Of a stretch of DNA of 64,000 nt, positions 45,082-53,361 are shown in pieces. Both the position numbers and the translations under genes were made by a program. The notes beneath the pieces were generated by a model, which worked only from the letters and a program-made list of their open reading frames with translations, was not told the origin of the DNA and searched no databases. Origin of the DNA: Seonamhaeicola maritimus (GTDB lineage Bacteria > Bacteroidota > Bacteroidia > Flavobacteriales > Flavobacteriaceae). The stretch lies in assembly GCF_008056315.1 (NCBI RefSeq), contig NZ_VRKQ01000008.1, positions 1,692,957 through 1,756,956 on the forward strand, written 5' to 3'. The first letter of the stretch is position 1. Every line of letters starts with the position of its first letter.

Positions 45082-45912
45082 ATGGAAAAACTTTCTGTAA
45101 AAGATATCATTTCTAAAATAGCAGCAGAAGAAATTTTTGAGGCGGTTTCGTCAGATTACAGCTTTACTATAAAAATTGATGATTACGTGCCTTATGCCTG
45201 TGCTGCTATTCATAACGGACATCAGTTTAGAAAAGAGCTTTGGAGTAATTGTTTGCATACAGCATACAACCGGTGGTACGAAGAAGATCCAGAAACCAAA
45301 ACTATGGTAGCAACACATCCTATAGTTATAACCGGTTGTGATTCTCGTTTTGAATATGATTTGAACCGTGCTCCAGAAGAAGCTGTTTTTGAAACGGCTT
45401 GGGGTAAGCAGCTTTGGAAAGAACCACTTTCTGAAACTATGAAAGCTAAAAGCCTTCAAAAGCACACCAACTTTTATAAAGTTACCCATGCTTTAATAGA
45501 AACTTTAGAACGAAAGTTTGGTTTCTGTACGGTTTATGATATGCATAGTTATAACTGGAAGCGATGGGATAGGGAAGTACCCACTTGGAATTTAGGAACA
45601 ACAAATCTTGATAATAAGAGATTTGGCAATGTAATTGAAGATTGGAGACAAAGTTTATCTAAAATTAGACTTCCTAATGATATCAAGTCAACTTCAAAAA
45701 TCAATGACACTTTTTACGGAAATGGATATTTTTTAAAATATATAACTAAAAACTTTAAAAATACCTTAGTTTTGGCAACCGAAATTGCAAAGGTGTATTG
45801 CGATGAATACGAACAGGTTATCTATCCAGAAGTGGTAAATGCTGTAGAAGAAGAATTAAAGACACGTATTCCCAAGCATGCACTTATAGTTTATGCGGCT
45901 TTTAAAAGATAA
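45082..45912 (+). CDS. N-formylglutamate amidohydrolase-like protein
   Basis: The start at ATG 45082 (MEKLSVKDIISKIA) gives 276 residues; the frame opens 12 codons earlier inside the sulfurtransferase gene. Motifs DSRFEYDLNRAPEEA, VYDMHSYNWKR and NGYFLKYITK are those of the FGase (HutG/carboxypeptidase-like) fold, where Asp, Glu and His residues bind zinc. No histidine-degradation genes are nearby, so a hut role is unlikely. It sits in tight array with the sulfurtransferase and the QEGLA gene (2-bp gaps), suggesting a shared pathway of amide or peptide hydrolysis. Confidence 0.85.
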   Translation: MEKLSVKDIISKIAAEEIFEAVSSDYSFTIKIDDYVPYACAAIHNGHQFRKELWSNCLHTAYNRWYEEDPETKTMVATHPIVITGCDSRFEYDLNRAPEEAVFETAWGKQLWKEPLSETMKAKSLQKHTNFYKVTHALIETLERKFGFCTVYDMHSYNWKRWDREVPTWNLGTTNLDNKRFGNVIEDWRQSLSKIRLPNDIKSTSKINDTFYGNGYFLKYITKNFKNTLVLATEIAKVYCDEYEQVIYPEVVNAVEEELKTRIPKHALIVYAAFKR

Positions 45913-45914
45913 TT

Positions 45915-47075
45915 ATGAAGATTGAAAACAATGTTGCCACTAAAGCACTTCTAGAAATAGATCATAATATTGACGAACTGGTTAAGCAAATTGAGTTGCT
46001 TAGTTATGTTAACCCAACAAATATAGAGGAAGAAAAAGAACGTTTTTTCGCATCAAAATATTTAACAGATCCGGTTTTTAAATACCCTAATATAAATTTT
46101 GATCGTTTTAAGCTTCATAGAAAATTATTTGAAAATGACCTAGAAATTATTGAAAATGAATCAATAAGAAAGCTTTACGAAGATATAATCTATCAGTATT
46201 CAGGATTAATTCAATGTATTGAGACTATTGGAAGTGGAAAAAAGTTTTACTACAATTGTTTGCACTGTTTTGGTACACCAACAGAGCAAGATGTAGAAAA
46301 TGCTAAGTTCATTTTACACTTCGAAGAGGAAGAAAAAAAGGAAGGTATTTTCGAACCCAAATATAGCTCTGAAGATGCCAAGGTGTTTTTTAAAGAGTAT
46401 TCAAAACAATATGATTTTGATTATAATATAGAGCAATCTGATAAAATTTCAGCAATTGCTATGGTTTTGAATAATATTCAAACCCTAGTGTTAAACTCTA
46501 ACTATGTGTATTCCGACAACGAAATTGCAGTATTAACTCATCATGAAATTGGGGTTCATATGGTAACCACTTTTAATGGCGTATTGCACCCATTAAAAAT
46601 ATTTTCTCATGGATTTCCAAACAATGAGGAGACACAAGAAGGTTTAGCAGTTTTTGCAGAATATATGAGTAATAATCTTACTGTAAAGCGTTTAAAAGAA
46701 TTGGCTTATAGAGTTATTGCTGTAGATAGTTTAGCAAAAGGTTACACTTTTTCAAAAACCTTTAGGTTACTTCATAATCAGTATGATTTAGATAGAGAAA
46801 CAGCTTTTTTTATAACACTTAGAGTACACAGAGGAGGTGGTTTTACCAAGGACTATCTGTATTTAACTGGGTTAAAAAAGATTTATGATTATTACCATCA
46901 AGGAAAAGATTTAAGTTTACTGCTAACTGGAAAAGTAACCTTAGAATATGCCGATGAAATTGAAAGTTTAATAAGTAAGGGATTAGCAATTAATGCTAAA
47001 CACATTACTGATGCATACGCTGAAAATATAAATACAAATAAAACGGTTGATTTTATTTTAAAAAGTTTGAAATAA
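45915..47075 (+). CDS. QEGLA-motif protein (DUF1704/TIGR02421), putative HExxxH peptidase
   Basis: The 386-residue protein has HEIGVH at residues 210-215 and QEGLAVFAEYM at 241-251. The HExxxH plus downstream Glu is the zinc arrangement of DUF1704, the family that in animals includes the tubulin tyrosine carboxypeptidases (MATCAP). Bacterial members are named 'flavohemoglobin expression-modulating QEGLA motif' proteins. The function is undetermined in bacteria; a carboxypeptidase acting on a ligated residue is my inference. It is the last gene of the operon beginning at 42682, followed by a terminator. Confidence 0.85.
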   Translation: MKIENNVATKALLEIDHNIDELVKQIELLSYVNPTNIEEEKERFFASKYLTDPVFKYPNINFDRFKLHRKLFENDLEIIENESIRKLYEDIIYQYSGLIQCIETIGSGKKFYYNCLHCFGTPTEQDVENAKFILHFEEEEKKEGIFEPKYSSEDAKVFFKEYSKQYDFDYNIEQSDKISAIAMVLNNIQTLVLNSNYVYSDNEIAVLTHHEIGVHMVTTFNGVLHPLKIFSHGFPNNEETQEGLAVFAEYMSNNLTVKRLKELAYRVIAVDSLAKGYTFSKTFRLLHNQYDLDRETAFFITLRVHRGGGFTKDYLYLTGLKKIYDYYHQGKDLSLLLTGKVTLEYADEIESLISKGLAINAKHITDAYAENINTNKTVDFILKSLK

Positions 47076-47104
47076 GGCTCCAAAATTAGATTTTGAAGCC
47101 TTTT
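47074..47104. terminator. Bidirectional terminator of the QEGLA operon
   Basis: AAGGCT-C-CAAAA, loop TTAGA, TTTTG-A-AGCCTT at 47074-47102, an 11-bp stem with a single unpaired base pair. It overlaps the TAA of the QEGLA gene and separates it from the convergent gene at 47111. Confidence 0.7.
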
Positions 47105-47110
47105 GAAATA

Positions 47111-49036
47111 TTAGAGATTGACTCTTTTGTACTTTGGATATTTGACAGAATAAGAGAGTTTAAATTTCTCAGATGTATGTGATGGGAGTTTTAAATCCCA
47201 TTTAAGTATACCTTTTTTGGTGTCGTATTCTGAAGATCCTGAATCTATATCATCAATCTTAATGTCTTTGTTCTGACTTACGGGAATTCTATCCATAAGA
47301 ATCAAATTGACAGTTGAAGATTTATTGTTTTTTACTTCAATCTCAAAAGCTTTGTTTAAGGTTTTGCTACTACCAATTGATGCTGTTTTTTTGAAATTAT
47401 TTAAGGTAGTTCGTTTTACAACTACATTTGGGTCAACTCCTAAAGACACTGTTAAACTATCTGTAGTGGCTTGCGGGTTTATATTAGTCTTTCCAGAAAA
47501 ACTACCTTCAAAGTAAATATTAGCTTCGCCTGGTAAAAGATTGTATTGTTCCCAGTCTCCAATTTTCGCAGTTAAAAATACATTTTCATTTATTATTGGA
47601 GCAGAAAAGTAAGAGTAACTAGCGGGCACCTTGTAAGCATCTATGTTTATAACTGTTAAATCACCATCAGAAGGAATACTGTAAACTTTTTTTATTTCAA
47701 ATCTTTGGTTTGTAATACCTTGTTCTATAACGTCACCATAATTGGTTTTAACTTCCTCTTTTCTTTTATAGTTTGATGAAGAATAGCTTCTGGGTGAGTT
47801 TTCGCCAAAATCAATGCTAGAGACACTTCCTGTGATATCCTTCTTCTTTTTAGTTCCATATCCTACCACTACAACTTCTTCAAGCATTTCCACACTTTCT
47901 TGTAAACTTAAGTTTATATTGCTTGAATGGATAGGAATGGTTTCTGGATTATATCCTAAAAAAGTAATTTCTAATTCTTTTCCGCCATTTGTGTTAATAC
48001 TAAATTGCCCATCAAAATCTGTTACAACACCATTGCTGGTTCCTTTTACTAAAACATTTGCTCCAGGTAGAGGTAAGCCTGTATTATCTGTAATTACGCC
48101 GCTTACGCTTTGTATAAAAGGGTTGTATTTATAATTATAATTTTTTGTTGTACTTCCAGAATTATAGTTTGAATACCTGCTTATAAAATTTAAATATTTA
48201 GGCTTAAGGTCTGGTTTTAAATTGTTTGTATTAGGGTCTCCAGTTGAAAGAATGAGGTTAATATTATCCCAATTGTTACCAGTTTTTTGATAAATATGAG
48301 CTTTGTAATTTAGCTGTAGTGGTGTGTTTATTTTATCGGCTTTTAAATCATAAACAGGAAACCAACCAGCATTAGTAACATTATATTTTATTATAAGATG
48401 TAATTGCTGTGATATTTCAGAATTCAATTTTACTTTAATCTCCCCAGTCTGAATTTTATCATCTACATTTAATTCTGTTAGTTGCTGATTAATTTCCTTA
48501 ATTTCTTTATTAAGAAGATGTTTCTTTTTTATTGATTTGAAAATCTGCCCTTTTATTTCTGTAACCCGCTTTCTGTAATAGGCTGTGAATTGTTGTAGTT
48601 TCTCAAGACTAACTACTTGGTTTTCGTTTCCTAACCTCCTATTACCTTCAATAAGCTTTAATTCTTCCTCAAACCCTGCAATTAAATTTTCCTCAACCTG
48701 AATGGCATAATTTAACCCATCAATTTTGTTATGAAATGCAGTTACGTTTTCTGACCGGTCTTGTTTATTAATATAATTTATACCATAATTAATTGACAAA
48801 ATAGAAGCTTGATTTAAGCCTGAAATTTGAATACTACCTTCTTGAATTTTTGGAGATAGTTTGTCAAAAGTAAATTCCGTAGTTCCCGAACTAAGAGACA
48901 CTTTAGCAGAACGCGTAATTTGAGCTCCGTTTACATAAACAGTAACTTTTGTAATAGAGGACTGTGTTGGGTTGGTAAATGCGTTTGCAAATGTAAGAGT
49001 AGTGCTAAATACCAATAAGAATAATAATTTTTTCAT
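47111..49036 (-). CDS. DUF4139 (MuiA-like) protein with inserted carboxypeptidase-regulatory / SusC-plug-like segment
   Basis: The 641-residue exported protein has a signal peptide (1-20) and an N-terminal DUF4140 domain (about 28-130; VTVYVNGAQITRSAKV). A coiled coil follows (about 130-195), then a DUF4139 region (about 200-640) with KYNVTNAGWFPVYDL and VKRTTLNNFKKTAS. The C-terminal DUF4139 part is interrupted at about residues 311-408 by a CarboxypepD_reg-like domain (VSGVITDNTGLPLPGANVLV, FDGQFSINTN) plus EEVVVVGYGTKKKKDITGSV, the sequence that normally opens a TonB-dependent SusC plug. No barrel follows. The function is unknown. Confidence 0.85.
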   Translation of the reverse strand: MKKLLFLLVFSTTLTFANAFTNPTQSSITKVTVYVNGAQITRSAKVSLSSGTTEFTFDKLSPKIQEGSIQISGLNQASILSINYGINYINKQDRSENVTAFHNKIDGLNYAIQVEENLIAGFEEELKLIEGNRRLGNENQVVSLEKLQQFTAYYRKRVTEIKGQIFKSIKKKHLLNKEIKEINQQLTELNVDDKIQTGEIKVKLNSEISQQLHLIIKYNVTNAGWFPVYDLKADKINTPLQLNYKAHIYQKTGNNWDNINLILSTGDPNTNNLKPDLKPKYLNFISRYSNYNSGSTTKNYNYKYNPFIQSVSGVITDNTGLPLPGANVLVKGTSNGVVTDFDGQFSINTNGGKELEITFLGYNPETIPIHSSNINLSLQESVEMLEEVVVVGYGTKKKKDITGSVSSIDFGENSPRSYSSSNYKRKEEVKTNYGDVIEQGITNQRFEIKKVYSIPSDGDLTVINIDAYKVPASYSYFSAPIINENVFLTAKIGDWEQYNLLPGEANIYFEGSFSGKTNINPQATTDSLTVSLGVDPNVVVKRTTLNNFKKTASIGSSKTLNKAFEIEVKNNKSSTVNLILMDRIPVSQNKDIKIDDIDSGSSEYDTKKGILKWDLKLPSHTSEKFKLSYSVKYPKYKRVNL

Positions 49037-49154
49037 GATGATGGACTTTAGTTTGAAGTAAAACTACCGCTACATCATTTAAATTAAAACTTACATTGAG
49101 TGAACAATACTTTTAATGAGGTGAACCTTGAGTTTAAGTTAGTTTAGAAAAAAA

Positions 49155-49574
49155 TTACCCTAAAAACTTACTCTTTAATTCTGGAGTTGGAATCATACAA
49201 GCCTCTTTTTTACCATACCATTTATACCTGTTTTTGGCTACATAATCATATATCCAATTTCTAATAAAGGGAGGAATGATAAAAAAAATACCCATTAAAT
49301 TCCTTGGAAACCCCAATTGGTGGGCAATTTTTAATGCTGCAGTAGATTTGTGATTAATGCCTTTTTCAGGAGTATAAAGTAAAATAGAATCTATTTTAGA
49401 AGTGTCAATATTATAGGCTTGAATAATTTCTTCGCCTATTTTGCTTTGCAAAGGAGCAAACAAAAACATATTTTTTTTATCATGTTTTATAACATATTGC
49501 ACAGAGTTGTTGCAAAGGTTGCAAACACCGTCAAACAGAATGAGTTTTTTGCTTTTTGGGACATTAATTGTCAT
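49155..49574 (-). CDS. DCC-family thiol-disulfide oxidoreductase-like protein
   Basis: The 139-residue protein belongs to DUF393 (DCC family), named from the DxxCxxC motif near the N-terminus, here LILFDGVCNLCNNSVQYV (Cys at about residues 17 and 20). It also shows FAPLQSKIGEEI and the WYGKKEAC end. The CxxC suggests redox or metal chemistry, not shown. It starts 17 bp after the end of the TPR regulator gene and may be cotranscribed. Confidence 0.88.
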   Translation of the reverse strand: MTINVPKSKKLILFDGVCNLCNNSVQYVIKHDKKNMFLFAPLQSKIGEEIIQAYNIDTSKIDSILLYTPEKGINHKSTAALKIAHQLGFPRNLMGIFFIIPPFIRNWIYDYVAKNRYKWYGKKEACMIPTPELKSKFLG

Positions 49575-49591
49575 TAAACAAAGATACCATT

Positions 49592-51469
49592 TTATAAACT
49601 TTTCAAAAAGGAGTTTAAGTCAGTCTCTTTGTTTAAATTAAGCTTCTTTTTGAGGCGGTATTTAGATTTAAAAACACTATCTGGTTGCACATTAAGCATA
49701 GAGGCAATCTCTTTTGTAGTTAGGTTCATTCGTAAAAATGATGCTAATCTTATTTCTTTTTCAGTAATACCTTTTCCTAAAGATTTGATTTTACCATCAA
49801 AGTTTTTATGTACCTCAGAAAAGTATGATTTAAAAACTTCCCAATCTTTATCTTCGGCACTTTCTTTTTTTAGAAGTAATACTAAACGACGGAATTCTAC
49901 TTTAAACAATTCTGGTGATTTCTTAATTTTTTCTAGGTTTTCTTTTAGTTCTTGTATAAAGGTGTTTTTTTGAACTAGATGCAGGGTTTGACTTGCTAAT
50001 TCTTTTTTCTTGAATTCAATTTCTTGTTTATAGCTAGCTTCCTGTTTTTCACGTGCTATTCTATTCTTCTTTATGCGTTGTTTAAAACCAAAATAGAGTA
50101 GACCAGCTATGGTTAAAAAAGATAACATACCAATACCGTAAAGGGTCTTTGTTAGTTCTTTGTTTTTCACCTGTACATTTAAGGTTTTAATTTCTTCGTT
50201 TTGTATGGCTATCTGACTTTCCTTCTTTTCAGAGTCAAATTGAATTCGTAATTCTTCAATTTTATTTATTTTTTCTTTGTTAAGAAGAGAGTCACTTATA
50301 AGTTTAAATTCTTTAAAGTTAAGATAGGCTAAGGAGGTATTGTTTATTTGCTCATATCCTTTACTCAAAAGTTTTAGAGCTGTTCTTTTTATAGATAGGT
50401 TTTCATTTTTTTCTGCATATTCTTTTGCTCTTTTACCAAATTTAATAGCCATGTTTGGTTCATTTTTCAAAAGATATACTTCCGCTAATTTATTTTCAGC
50501 TATAGCTATACGCCTTTTAGCGCCTATTGATTTGGAAACCTCCAGAGATTGGTTTAAATAATTAATGGCCTCATCTATTTTATTAATTTGCATGTGAGAA
50601 TTACCAATATTTGTAAGAGCAGCAGCTTCAATAGCTTTAACATTTGCTTCTTTGCTTTTCTCTATACTTTTTTCAAAATAAGAGATTGCTGTTTCTTCTT
50701 TATTTAAATTCATATACATTGTTCCAATATCATTTAATGCTTGAGCCTGATAGTATATGTCGTTAAAATCTTCATAGATCTTGAGTGCTTTTTCATTATA
50801 GTTAATGGCTTTTTTATAGTTTCCTAAATTTTGTTCAATTGTAGCTAGGTGATTATAAGAATCTGCAATTCTAATGGAGTCTTTAATGGTTTCAAACAGA
50901 TGAGTTCCTTTTATTACATTTTTTAATGCGATGGAATAATACCCCTTGTTTTGATTTATTGTTCCTTTAAAGTCATAGGCTAAAGCCATTCCCATGGTAT
51001 CACAATACTTTATGCAATTTTCTAAATCTATAGTATTAATGCTATCCGCAATAAGTAGATTACCCTGAGAAAACTCCAGTATAGCAAGACCTCTGTTGGC
51101 TTGCGATTTAAATATTCTGTTATTTATTTTGTTGGCAATTTTTAAACTGGAATTATAATAGTATTTGGCAGAGTCTAATTTGTCCTGGTTGTTATAAACC
51201 ACGCCTAACTGATATAGGGCTAAACTTTTACCAGTATCGAAGTCTATTTTATTTGAAAGGTTAAGAGATTCAAAAGCATATTTCTTAGCATGATCAATAG
51301 AGCGGTACATATAATAATTTATGATATTATTTGCTGTTTTTACTTTTAATGTATCTAAGGGTTGTTTTTTATAAATAGCTAATAAACTATCAATCTTCAT
51401 TTTGTTTTGAGAATTTATTGTTAATAGAAATCCAAAGAATAATAAGGTTGTTAATCTATATCTAAGCAT
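49592..51469 (-). CDS. TPR sensor protein with C-terminal LuxR-type HTH
   Basis: The 625-residue protein has a signal peptide (1-20), about eight TPR repeats (about 60-390; for example AQALNDIGTMYMNLNKEETA and AIEAAALTNIGNSHMQINK), a membrane span near 442-462 (LYGIGMLSFLTIAGLLYFG), a coiled coil, and a C-terminal HTH (about 570-620: EIRLASFLRMNLTTKEIASM, then MLNVQPDSVFKSKYRLKKKL). It is a transmembrane regulator that could turn a periplasmic signal into transcription. It is divergent from the CDC-like gene (283-bp spacer), so it may control that toxin-like operon. Confidence 0.88.
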   Translation of the reverse strand: MLRYRLTTLLFFGFLLTINSQNKMKIDSLLAIYKKQPLDTLKVKTANNIINYYMYRSIDHAKKYAFESLNLSNKIDFDTGKSLALYQLGVVYNNQDKLDSAKYYYNSSLKIANKINNRIFKSQANRGLAILEFSQGNLLIADSINTIDLENCIKYCDTMGMALAYDFKGTINQNKGYYSIALKNVIKGTHLFETIKDSIRIADSYNHLATIEQNLGNYKKAINYNEKALKIYEDFNDIYYQAQALNDIGTMYMNLNKEETAISYFEKSIEKSKEANVKAIEAAALTNIGNSHMQINKIDEAINYLNQSLEVSKSIGAKRRIAIAENKLAEVYLLKNEPNMAIKFGKRAKEYAEKNENLSIKRTALKLLSKGYEQINNTSLAYLNFKEFKLISDSLLNKEKINKIEELRIQFDSEKKESQIAIQNEEIKTLNVQVKNKELTKTLYGIGMLSFLTIAGLLYFGFKQRIKKNRIAREKQEASYKQEIEFKKKELASQTLHLVQKNTFIQELKENLEKIKKSPELFKVEFRRLVLLLKKESAEDKDWEVFKSYFSEVHKNFDGKIKSLGKGITEKEIRLASFLRMNLTTKEIASMLNVQPDSVFKSKYRLKKKLNLNKETDLNSFLKSL

Positions 51470-51752
51470 GAAGTTGATTTTTAAAATGTTACTAAGTTAC
51501 TTAATATCTTATTCTAAGGTAATATGTTAGAATGCTTAAAACAACCATGTCCATGACTTGTCCATAGAGGTCTATCCATAAGTCAAGTGTAAATAACTGA
51601 TAAACAGTGTTATAAGATTTTGTAATCTAGACGTTTTTGCATTCTAAATTTAAAAAAGAAGTAAGTTGTCCAGATTATGTCCGGATGAAGAATTAGATTT
51701 CTGGTGAGCTGCAATTTAGTTTTGAAGTGTTGAATCACAAAAAACAGAAATC
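51470..51752. promoter_or_regulatory. Regulatory spacer between the TPR/LuxR gene and the CDC-like gene
   Basis: No gene is visible in this 283-bp gap. It contains an imperfect palindrome at 51555-51584: GACTTGTCCATAGA pairs with TCTATCCATAAGTC at 11 of 14 positions around a GG centre. Repeated TGTCC words occur at about 51549, 51560, 51668 and 51679. TAGTTTTG at 51717-51724 is a -7 box 28 bp before the CDC-like ATG, without a clear -33. Confidence 0.5.
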
Positions 51753-53333
51753 ATGAAAACACAACTATTAACAATTAAAAGAACTATTTATGTTTTAAGT
51801 TTTATCGTCTTAATATTTAATTACTACGGATGTAGTAGTGAAAATATTAATAATAATGATGAAGACAGTAATGAAGTTTCAGAAGAAATATCAAAAGAAA
51901 TAAACGATTATTTAGCTACATTAAATAAGTTTAGCCAACCTGAAGCATCAGAAGAAGAACTACTAGATGATGGGACAGATAATCCTGAAAGAGAAGGTCA
52001 AACTAACGAGTGTGTTGTAGAAAAATACAAAGTAGCTCCTGGATTTAGTGAAATGATTTTATTGGATCCTACTAGTGATGTCATTTATCCTGGAGCCATG
52101 TTAAAGGGGGAGTCTATTCCTACAGGGGAATACATTGGTATTAATGGTGGTAGAGCACCAATAACGCTTTCAGTATCATTAGAAAATCTAAATGGTAAAC
52201 CTTCAGCTGTAGTTGAAAACCCAAGGTTAGATACAGTAAGAGAAGGTGTTAAAAACCTTCTTCAGCAAGGGGTTACAGGGTCTGCTTCGGCTAGAGTTAA
52301 TTTTACAACAGAAGAAGTATATTCAGAAGAGCACTTAAGTGTTGCTTTGGGAGCAAGTTATTCTAAAGGAAAAAATAGTGTATCAGCTTCGTTTGATTTT
52401 AGTAAGTCAACTAAAAAATACAGATATATCATTAAATATCTGCAGGTATATTATACAATAGATTTAACATTACCAGAAAACGATAATCCAGCAGCTTTAT
52501 TTACAGGAAAGCCTAATTTAGATAGTACTAGTCCCGTAATTGTTTCTTCAGTAAAATATGGTAGAATGTTGTTATATACAGTTGAAACAGATTCTGAGCT
52601 TACCGATACTGAAGCTGCATTTAATGCCGCATTCAGTGGTGGGTCAGCTGGGGCATCTGGAGAACATCAAGGGTTTTGGAATAGCTCAACTGTAAAGGCT
52701 TTGGTGGTTGGTGGGTCTTCTGGTGATGCAGCAAAAATTGTTAACGGACCTTCTGGTGCGTATGATTACATAACAAATGGAGGTGAATATTCTAGTGATT
52801 CTCCTGGAGCGCCACTTGCTTATACGCTTAGATATATTAAAAAAGATTTTCCAATTGCAAATGTAGTATTATCTAGTGAATATAATGTTAGAGTATGTTA
52901 TGAAGCATATCAAAAATTCGGTATTCAGCTGCATGGGTTTAATTGTGTGGATAATGATGGTGAGTCTGGTACTCTGGAAATTTATGGTAGGATGACAGGT
53001 GAGGTTTATCAGAACAATTCAAGAATTAATGATGTGTTTTGGTGGAGAGATGATAAAAGTGTTGTTAAGGTTCAAGAAGGTCTATTTTACAATGTAAATG
53101 TTGATGCCATGGAAGTAGAATTATACAAGCCCAATTTAGAAACTGATTATGTAGAAATATGGGCAGAGTTTTCAGAAGAAGATGCTGTATACGATGATTA
53201 TTTTGGTAGTGTTTCTAAGAAGATATTGTTAAAAGATGTTCAAAGCACAAAGGAACCATACATTAGGTTAAACCTACAAGATGACCCAGGTAGTGATATG
53301 AGAGCTTATTTTTATGTGTGGCGTATTTACTAA
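51753..53333 (+). CDS. Cholesterol-dependent-cytolysin-like (thiol-activated cytolysin family) lipoprotein
   Basis: The 526-residue protein has a probable lipoprotein signal (IFNYYGCSS, Cys27). Residues about 90-385 follow the CDC core domains 1-3: SDVIYPGAML near 108-117, QVYYTIDLTLPENDNPAALF near 231-250, PVIVSSVKYGRMLLYTVETD near 261-280, and VKALVVGGSSGDA near 314-325 with the Gly-Gly hinge. Together they resemble perfringolysin-type sequences. There is no Cys-containing undecapeptide of domain 4; instead about 140 C-terminal residues form a different beta-rich domain with DVFWWRDD near 427-434. It probably forms pores. The T9SS LRR gene follows 28 bp later. Confidence 0.82.
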   Translation: MKTQLLTIKRTIYVLSFIVLIFNYYGCSSENINNNDEDSNEVSEEISKEINDYLATLNKFSQPEASEEELLDDGTDNPEREGQTNECVVEKYKVAPGFSEMILLDPTSDVIYPGAMLKGESIPTGEYIGINGGRAPITLSVSLENLNGKPSAVVENPRLDTVREGVKNLLQQGVTGSASARVNFTTEEVYSEEHLSVALGASYSKGKNSVSASFDFSKSTKKYRYIIKYLQVYYTIDLTLPENDNPAALFTGKPNLDSTSPVIVSSVKYGRMLLYTVETDSELTDTEAAFNAAFSGGSAGASGEHQGFWNSSTVKALVVGGSSGDAAKIVNGPSGAYDYITNGGEYSSDSPGAPLAYTLRYIKKDFPIANVVLSSEYNVRVCYEAYQKFGIQLHGFNCVDNDGESGTLEIYGRMTGEVYQNNSRINDVFWWRDDKSVVKVQEGLFYNVNVDAMEVELYKPNLETDYVEIWAEFSEEDAVYDDYFGSVSKKILLKDVQSTKEPYIRLNLQDDPGSDMRAYFYVWRIY

Positions 53334-53361
53334 TCAACTTCATAATTAAAAAAATAAAAAA

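Noticed and set aside
45082-45912. Histidine degradation (HutG) role for the FGase-like protein
   Set aside because: No hutH, hutU or hutI is nearby, and the gene sits in a ligase/peptidase operon.
47807-47880. SusC/TonB-dependent receptor call from the EEVVVVGYGT block
   Set aside because: The rest of the protein is DUF4140/DUF4139 with no 22-strand barrel; it is an insert, not a receptor.
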